The notes under the pieces: model-generated
Told to the model about the DNA's origin: nothing
Database searches by the model: none
Seen by the model: only the letters and a program-made list of their open reading frames with translations
Translations under genes and position numbers: made by a program
Shown here: in pieces, positions 59,256 through 64,000 of the stretch
How the letters are laid out: each line of letters opens with the position of its first letter
Numbering within the stretch: the stretch's first letter is position 1
Assembly: GCF_031085175.1 (NCBI RefSeq)
Contig: NZ_JAVHUY010000008.1
Location: 124,001-188,000 of the forward strand
Direction of reading: 5' to 3'
From: Phytohabitans maris
GTDB taxonomy: Bacteria > Actinomycetota > Actinomycetes > Mycobacteriales > Micromonosporaceae
DNA length: 64,000 bases

Positions 59256-59894
59256 ATGACCGCACTGTTGACCGAACCCCTCCGCGGTGTCCTCGAACGG
59301 CTGCACGACGCTGCCCGGCACGACGACGATCTGCACCTCGCGCCGCCGCCGCCGGACGCCTCCGCTCAGCAGCGCGCCGACGCCCTCGCGTCGGCCTACC
59401 TGCCGGTCTCCGCCGAGGGTGGCCGGCTGCTCTACAGCCTCGTCCGCTCGGCTCGGCCGCGGACCGTCGTCGAGTTCGGCACGTCGTACGGGATCTCCAC
59501 GCTCTACCTGGCCGCCGCCGTACGCGACAACGGAGCCGGGAAGGTGGTGACCACCGAGCTCAGCGCGGCCAAGGTCGCCGCGGCCCGGGCCAACCTCGCC
59601 GATGCGGGTGTGGCCGACGTGGTCGAGGTCCTGCCGGGCGACGCGCGGCAGACCCTCGCCGCCATCGACGGCCCGGTCGGCCTGGTGCTGCTCGACGGCT
59701 GGAAGGACCTGTACCTGCCGGTGCTGCGGCTACTCGAGCCGCAACTGGCTCCCGGCGCTCTCGTGATCGGCGATGACACGAGCTTCGCCACCGTGCGGCC
59801 CTACCTCGACTACGTCCGGGACCCGGCCAGCGGATACCTGAGCGTGGACTTCCCGGTCGAGGACGGGATGGAGATCAGCTGCTACGCCGGCTGA
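59256..59894 (+). CDS. O-methyltransferase (class I SAM-dependent)
   Basis: 212 residues. TVVEFGTSYGISTLYLAAAVRDNGAGKVVTTELSAAKVAAARANL (SAM motif I and post-I), VGLVLLDGWKDLYLPVLRLLEPQLAPGALVIGDDT (catalytic DGWK block of the catechol O-methyltransferase-like group). Short N-terminal helical extension. ATG with no clear ribosome site. Divergent from its probable TetR regulator. Substrate unknown. Confidence 0.88.
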   Translation: MTALLTEPLRGVLERLHDAARHDDDLHLAPPPPDASAQQRADALASAYLPVSAEGGRLLYSLVRSARPRTVVEFGTSYGISTLYLAAAVRDNGAGKVVTTELSAAKVAAARANLADAGVADVVEVLPGDARQTLAAIDGPVGLVLLDGWKDLYLPVLRLLEPQLAPGALVIGDDTSFATVRPYLDYVRDPASGYLSVDFPVEDGMEISCYAG

Positions 59895-59933
59895 GCCGGC
59901 CGCCGACCGCCCGCGCCACGGGCCGGCAGCTGG

Positions 59934-60315
59934 TCAGTGCTGTGGGGGTGGCCCGAGCAGTTCGATGCCGTGCCGGGCGCCGGCATGCCCCAGGGCGGCG
60001 GGATCGATCGGCGCCGGGTCCGGCAACCGGCGTTCGACGGCGGGTGTGCCGGCCTCGGCGGCGAAGCGCTCGAAGCCGGACGGGGTGGTGATCTGCAGCG
60101 TGCGCAGCGGCTCGTCGGGGCCGACGAGGAAGGTGTGCGGAAGCCCGACCGGCAGCAGCACGAAGTCGCCCGGCCCGGCGGTGAAGCTCTCCCCGTCACA
60201 GCGAAACTCGGCGGTCCCGGATAGCAGGTAGAACAGTTCGTCCTCGGCTTGGTGCCGGTGCACGGGCGGCGCGAATCCGGGCGGGTTGACGAACTCGACG
60301 ACGGTGAGGCGGCCG
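59934..60315 (-). pseudogene. 5'-truncated cupin gene fragment
   Basis: The frame reads VVEFVNPPGFAPPVHRHQAEDELFYLLSGTAEFRCDGESFTAGPGDFVLLPVGLPHTFLVGPDEPLRTLQITTPSGFERF, a standard cupin metal-binding barrel (HRH..E, PGDF, LPHTF). Upstream conserved sequence continues to about 60315 (GRGRLTVVEFVN), yet there is no start codon in frame before it. The only usable start (GTG at 60263) would remove the first cupin strands. The N-terminal part is therefore missing, at the same point where a TetR fragment begins on the other strand. Confidence 0.7.
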
Positions 60316-60632
60316 CGGCCACCCGGATCAACAGCCGCGCCGCGCCGATCTTCGAGACCGTCCGCCGCGCCGCCGACCAGGGACCCGAGGTCGCCGAGGT
60401 GTGGGAGACGCTGCTGCGTAACCGGAGGATCGGCGCGCGCATGGTCGTCGAGCGGGTCAACGCACTCGGTCCGCTGCGTCAGGGGTCCGATGTGGAGCGG
60501 GCGGTCGACGTGCTGTGGGTTTTCAACGACCCGGCTCTCTACGACGCCCTGGTGCGCCGCCGCGGCTGGACCGACGACGCCTTCCGCGCGTGGCTCTCCG
60601 AACGCATGCGGGACGCGCTCCTGGTCGAGTGA
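60310..60632 (+). pseudogene. TetR-family C-terminal fragment
   Basis: From about 60318 the frame reads INSRAAPIFETVRRAADQGPEVAEVWETLLRNRRIGARMVVERVNALGPL...VLWVFNDPALYDALVRRRGWTDDAFRAWLSERMRDALLVE, the ligand-domain C-terminus of TetR regulators. No DNA-binding domain is present. Upstream of ~60318 the frame runs through antisense of the cupin gene. So the TetR gene lost its 5' half at the junction with the broken cupin. It could still be read from a GTG near 60249 as a chimera, but that is unlikely to be functional. Confidence 0.7.
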
Positions 60633-60681
60633 GTCGAGAGCCCAGGGACGCGGCCGGCGGGTGGGGCACTATCGTCTTGGC

Positions 60682-61179
60682 GTGCACATCCGTTTCGACG
60701 TGCCAGCCGATCCCGCCTACCCAGGCCGCGTGGCCGACGCGCTCAGCCGCGTTCGGCTGCGCAAGTACGAGCTGATCGGCGCGGTGCTGGCGGCGGTCGG
60801 GGCGATCGGTCTGGCCGTTTCCGGAGGCTTGGCGTGGGGCGACAAGCTCTCGCTGCTGTGCATGCCGCTGGTCGTCGGTGGCCTGCTGTCGATGCTGTAC
60901 CCGCCGTGGGTGCGGTGGCGCGCCCGGCGTCGCTCCGGTCGCTACGCCGTCGAGGGCGCGTACGACATCACCGACGACAACATCATGATGCGCAGCGGCT
61001 CGGAGTCCGGCGGGATCGCCTGGGACGGGGTCGCACGGGTAAAAGCCACCCCGGAGTTTTGGATCGTCTACGTCGGACGGATGCCGGCGACCGTGATTCC
61101 ACGCCGCTTGATGTCAGCCGAGGACGCCGAGACGCTGCGAGCCTACATGGCCGGCCGCGGGCTGCTCCCGCCCCGGTGA
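60682..61179 (+). CDS. YcxB-like membrane protein
   Basis: 165 residues from the GTG at 60682. Two membrane helices near 36-75 (ELIGAVLAAVGAIGLAVSGGLAWG, LLCMPLVVGGLLSMLYPPWV), then a C-terminal YcxB-like PH-type domain (YAVEGAYDITDDNIMMRSGSESGGIAWDGVARVKATPEFWIVYVGRMPATVIPRRLMS). Function unknown. Convergent with the hydrolase downstream; the stop codons are only 2 bp apart. Confidence 0.78.
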   Translation: MHIRFDVPADPAYPGRVADALSRVRLRKYELIGAVLAAVGAIGLAVSGGLAWGDKLSLLCMPLVVGGLLSMLYPPWVRWRARRRSGRYAVEGAYDITDDNIMMRSGSESGGIAWDGVARVKATPEFWIVYVGRMPATVIPRRLMSAEDAETLRAYMAGRGLLPPR

Positions 61180-61181
61180 GT

Positions 61182-61838
61182 TCATCCGCCGCCGGCCGGG
61201 CGCAGGTATCCGGTCAGCCGGTCGGCGAGCTGCTTGGGGTGGCTGAGCGTCAATGCGTGGCCGCCGTCGATCTCGTCCGGGGCGGTGCCGAGCCGGTCGG
61301 CGGCCACCCGGCGCTGGAAGTCCGCTGGGAAGAACCGGTCCTCGCGGCCGATGAGCACTTTCGTCGGCACGCGCGGCCAGGCGTCCAGGGGCCAGGGCTC
61401 GTTCCACTCGCCGCTGACCTGGTCCCGGCCGTGCGCCGCGGCCCGCGCGACGACGTCGGCCGGTACGCCGTTGAAGAACTGCTGCTGCTCGCTGAGCCCT
61501 TCCGGGCCGCGGTAGCCGGTGTTGTCCCACCAGTCGCCGGGCTTCTCGCCGGGTCTGGGGATCATCGGATTGAGCAGCACCAGCAGCCGCACCGGCAGCT
61601 TGTCGGCGATCAGCGGCCCGGTGAACCCGCCATAGGAGTGTGCGACGACCACGAGGTCGCCGCGGCCGCCGATCGCGTTCACGACGGTTTCGCAGAACTC
61701 GGCGAAGCCCGCCGAGCTGTCCTCGATCGGCAGCTCCGGCACCACCACGTCGTGGCCGCGGCCGGTCAGCTCGGGAACCAGAAGATGCCAGTCCCAAGCG
61801 CTGCCCCCGCCGCCGTGGATCAGAACGAACGTCGCCAT
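61182..61838 (-). CDS. Alpha/beta-fold hydrolase (esterase-like)
   Basis: 218 residues. Opens MATFVLIHGGGGSAWDWHLLVPEL (oxyanion HGGGG), nucleophile VVAHSYGGFTG with Ser68, acid IGREDRFFP, and His in IDGGHALTLSHP. Small single-domain enzyme of the kind often annotated as an esterase or salicylate/pheophorbide methylesterase-like protein. Leftward; divergent from the spermidine-synthase-like gene. Substrate unknown. Confidence 0.88.
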   Translation of the reverse strand: MATFVLIHGGGGSAWDWHLLVPELTGRGHDVVVPELPIEDSSAGFAEFCETVVNAIGGRGDLVVVAHSYGGFTGPLIADKLPVRLLVLLNPMIPRPGEKPGDWWDNTGYRGPEGLSEQQQFFNGVPADVVARAAAHGRDQVSGEWNEPWPLDAWPRVPTKVLIGREDRFFPADFQRRVAADRLGTAPDEIDGGHALTLSHPKQLADRLTGYLRPAGGG

Positions 61839-62009
61839 ACCCCGAAGCCTCACACATCGGTACGACACCGGCCACCCGGCCCGGCCCGACGCGTCGGCGG
61901 TCAGCGTGCCCACGCTTGTCGCGTAAGCCACCCTCCCGCCGACGTCGCGCTCACCGCCCGCCGCAGCGCGGTAGACCAGGTCTCTTTCGGGTCGGATACG
62001 GTGTGCGCT

Positions 62010-62837
62010 ATGGCCCGACACCAGCGACGACGTGCCGCCGTACGGGTGCCGGTCGCCTCGCATGTCATCGAGCTCGTGCCTGTTTCGACCCGTCCGGGGG
62101 CCCGTGTGTTGTACGTCGACGGCGTGGCCCAGTCCTATGTGGACCTGGTCGACCCGACGTACCTGCATTTCGACTACGTACGCCGGATGGCCTCGGTCAT
62201 CGACGCGGCGGCGCCCAAGCGGGAGCCGGTAGACGCCCTGCACCTGGGCGGGGGCGGCTTCACGCTGCCGCGTTACCTGGCCGCGACCCGTCCCGACTCG
62301 ACCCAGGTCGTGGTGGAGCGCGACGCCGCCCTGCTCGACCTGGTACAGCGCGAGCTCCCGCTGCCCCATGGGGATCTGCGGGTGCGGCTGGCCGATGCCG
62401 GAGAGGCGATCGAGGCCGAGCCGGCCGCCGGCTACGACCTGGTGCTCGCCGACGTCTACGAGGCGGCCAAGATGCCGGCACACGTCGCCGGTGTCGAATT
62501 CGCGGCGCAGGTGGCGCGGGTGCTGCGGCCCGACGGGCTCTACACCGTCAACCTGACCGATCTGCCCCCGCTGGGCTACTCGCGGGTCCAGGCGGCGACG
62601 CTGCGCGCCGTGTTTGCCGACGTCTGCCTGATCGCCGGCCGGGCGATGCTACGCGGCCGGCGGTACGGCAACGTCGTGCTGGCCGCGGCGCGGAAACCCG
62701 GCCGGCTGCCGGTGGCCCGTCTGACCACCCGCGCGCTGCGTGACCCGGTCGCCGGCGTCGTGCTGCACGGCGCGGCCCTGGACCGTTTCATCGACGGCGC
62801 CCAGCCGCTACACCAGACGACAAGCCCGTCAGGGTAG
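62010..62837 (+). CDS. Spermidine-synthase-like methyltransferase-fold protein
   Basis: 275 residues. LHLGGGGFTLPRYLAATRPDSTQVVVERDAALLDLVQREL is the glycine-rich SAM/dcAdoMet-binding block; YDLVLADVYEAAKMPAHVAG matches the DVY/F region of spermidine synthases. The N-terminal barrel is short, as in the uncharacterised actinobacterial group that lacks the transporter part. Probably not a true polyamine synthase; the substrate is unknown. ATG at 62010, with an in-frame GTG at 62001. Confidence 0.82.
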   Translation: MARHQRRRAAVRVPVASHVIELVPVSTRPGARVLYVDGVAQSYVDLVDPTYLHFDYVRRMASVIDAAAPKREPVDALHLGGGGFTLPRYLAATRPDSTQVVVERDAALLDLVQRELPLPHGDLRVRLADAGEAIEAEPAAGYDLVLADVYEAAKMPAHVAGVEFAAQVARVLRPDGLYTVNLTDLPPLGYSRVQAATLRAVFADVCLIAGRAMLRGRRYGNVVLAAARKPGRLPVARLTTRALRDPVAGVVLHGAALDRFIDGAQPLHQTTSPSG

Positions 62838-62912
62838 CCGCGCGACAATTACTCGAAGGTAGGCGGGTGGGTTTGGTAGCCCGGCGGGTGAGGGGCGCAT
62901 CATGCTGGGGCG

Positions 62913-63575
62913 GTGACGGAGCGGGGCGTGGTGTTGTGGTTGCCGGGTGGTGGCTGGCGCGGATGGTCGACCGAAGACGGCGCGGCGTTGGCCGGGCACG
63001 GGCTGACGGTGGTGCCGGGCCGCTACCGGCTCAGCCACCAGGCGCCCTGGCCGGCGCAGCTGGCCGACGTACGGGCGGCCGCGCACGAGCCGCTCGCGCG
63101 GGCCCGGAGCGCTGGTGTGCCGTTTCTGGTCGCCGGCGACTCAGCCGGTGGACATCTGGCGTTGCAGCTGGGCCTGCGCGGCGTCGCCGAGCCGGGTGAC
63201 GTCGACGCCGTACTGGCGTTCTGGCCACCGGTCGACCCGCTCGCCGACGACTGGCTCCGCGCGCTGCGGACCACGCGCTCGGGCGACAATCCGTGGCGGG
63301 ATCTGCTCGGCCACGAACCGGCGGCCGGCGATCCGCTGACGGTCGACGCCATCCCGCTGAGCCACGTCGGCAATCAGGTGCCGGTGCTGGTCGTTCACGG
63401 CCTTCACGACACCGCCGTACCGGTCAGCCAGACCGCCGCGCTGGTGTCGGCGTTGCTGCGTGCCGGGCATCCGGTCCACTCGCTGATCACCCACGGCGGT
63501 CACGCTCTGCGACTTGACCGCCCGGACATCGCCGCGGTCGTCGCCGCCTTCCTCGACGCCAACCTGCTCCGCTGA
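62913..63575 (+). CDS. Alpha/beta hydrolase (fold-3, carboxylesterase-like)
   Basis: 220 residues. Oxyanion region LWLPGGGWRGWS (PGGGW in place of the usual HGGG), nucleophile GDSAGGHLAL with Ser77, acid VHGLHDTAVP, and catalytic His in THGGHALR. Resembles BD-FAE-like and hormone-sensitive-lipase-type small esterases. GTG start at 62913, rightward, after a 75-bp spacer. Convergent with a third hydrolase at the window edge. Confidence 0.87.
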   Translation: MTERGVVLWLPGGGWRGWSTEDGAALAGHGLTVVPGRYRLSHQAPWPAQLADVRAAAHEPLARARSAGVPFLVAGDSAGGHLALQLGLRGVAEPGDVDAVLAFWPPVDPLADDWLRALRTTRSGDNPWRDLLGHEPAAGDPLTVDAIPLSHVGNQVPVLVVHGLHDTAVPVSQTAALVSALLRAGHPVHSLITHGGHALRLDRPDIAAVVAAFLDANLLR

Positions 63576-63606
63576 CCGCCCCCGCAGGAGCCGCGGTGAC
63601 GGGTGG

Positions 63607-64000
63607 CTATTGCGGTCGGTGGCTGGTTCGTCCGCGCAGCCAGGCGAGCAGTGTGTTGGTGTAGTCGGTGCTGATGGATTGGGGTGTGTCGGCGCCGGCG
63701 AGGGTCGGTGCGTGGGTGCAGCCAGCGAGCTGGTGGACGGTCAGGTCGGCGGTGCCGGCGGTGCGTCGCCATACGTCGATGCTCTGCCCGGCGGGGGTCC
63801 ATTCGTCGTTCTCGCCGTAGAACAGCAGCGTCGGGCAGCGTACCTGGGCGATGAACGGCTCCGGGTCGTAGTCCATGTCGTCCCAGGTGCCGGGGTGATC
63901 GTTCAGGTCGCGGGGGACGTAGGCCAGCGGAAACCAGGGCCGGTCGGCGTAGCGGTCGATGACCGCTTGGGCGCTGCGGCGGTCGATGTGCCCGCGGACG
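63607..64000 (-). CDS. C-terminal part of an alpha/beta hydrolase (cut by window edge)
   Basis: About 130 residues reading into the right edge: RRSAQAVIDRYADRPWFPLAYVPRDLNDHPGTWDDMDYDPEPFIAQVRCPTLLFYGENDEWTPAGQSIDVWRR, ending SISTDYTNTLLAWLRG. The CPTLLFYGENDEWTP strand holds the likely catalytic Asp (GENDEW), and AGCTHAPTLAG the catalytic His. The nucleophile half is beyond 64000. Similar to the S9/dienelactone-hydrolase type. Converges with the esterase at 63575. Confidence 0.8.
   Translation of the reverse strand, partial: VRGHIDRRSAQAVIDRYADRPWFPLAYVPRDLNDHPGTWDDMDYDPEPFIAQVRCPTLLFYGENDEWTPAGQSIDVWRRTAGTADLTVHQLAGCTHAPTLAGADTPQSISTDYTNTLLAWLRGRTSHRPQ

Overview
The window is about 64 kb of very GC-rich DNA (roughly 73 % by eye) with dense bidirectional coding, many GTG starts, 4-bp ATGA/GTGA stop-start overlaps and long antisense shadow frames. 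These features, plus an F420-type Ddn enzyme, a LAL regulator, a SigE-family sigma factor paired with WD40-like membrane proteins, and CBM2 and ricin-lectin secreted proteins, point to a filamentous actinomycete, most likely Micromonosporaceae. That assignment is inference; no rRNA or tRNA gene is present. No CRISPR array, intact transposase or phage gene was seen.

Layout. 1-9.1 kb: a ClpC-type unfoldase cut by the left edge, a GH16-like protein, a Ddn-family oxidoreductase, a large secreted alpha/beta hydrolase, a TRM11-like methyltransferase, a quinone reductase and a 36-residue peptide gene. 9.1-10.06 kb: a gene-poor, locally AT-rich island with a long inverted repeat. 10.06-18.2 kb: a glycosylation island with bifunctional HldE (ADP-heptose synthesis), three GT9 heptosyltransferase-like proteins, a GT2, a GT4, a DUF2267 protein and a sulfotransferase. 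18.3-34.4 kb: mixed genes, including an internally deleted methyltransferase, an intradiol dioxygenase lipoprotein, two secreted carbohydrate-active proteins, a GT39-type membrane protein, a lipoprotein operon, a LAL regulator, a DUF2332 protein and a membrane protein. 34.9-47.9 kb: a Wzx/Wzy-type surface polysaccharide locus (GT4, O-antigen-ligase-like polymerase, Wzz-like protein, flippase, second GT4, glycosidase lipoprotein) with five sulfotransferases. 48.5-53.1 kb: a Rho with an unusual insertion, a NarL-type two-component system and a duplicated membrane protein. 53.2-64 kb: an ArsR/SRPBCC/DHFR operon, a sigma factor operon, a TetR/O-methyltransferase divergon, a rearrangement scar between broken cupin and TetR genes, a YcxB-like protein, a spermidine-synthase-like protein and three alpha/beta hydrolases, the last cut by the right edge.

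How the genes may work together. The two glycan regions look like one capability to make decorated cell-surface polysaccharide: ADP-heptose supply and GT9 transferases in one, Wzx/Wzy assembly and sulfate transfer in the other. Six PAPS-type sulfotransferases in the window suggest a sulfated glycan. The priming transferase, PAPS synthesis genes and gmhA/gmhB/hldD are not here, so the proposal depends on genes elsewhere.

Two dispersed DNA element families were found by reading. One is a 54-bp near-perfect palindrome (24-bp arms, 6-bp loop) present four times, each copy within 25 bp after a stop codon. The other is a short motif, GTCCAC-N3-GGAC, present at least eleven times in genes and spacers.
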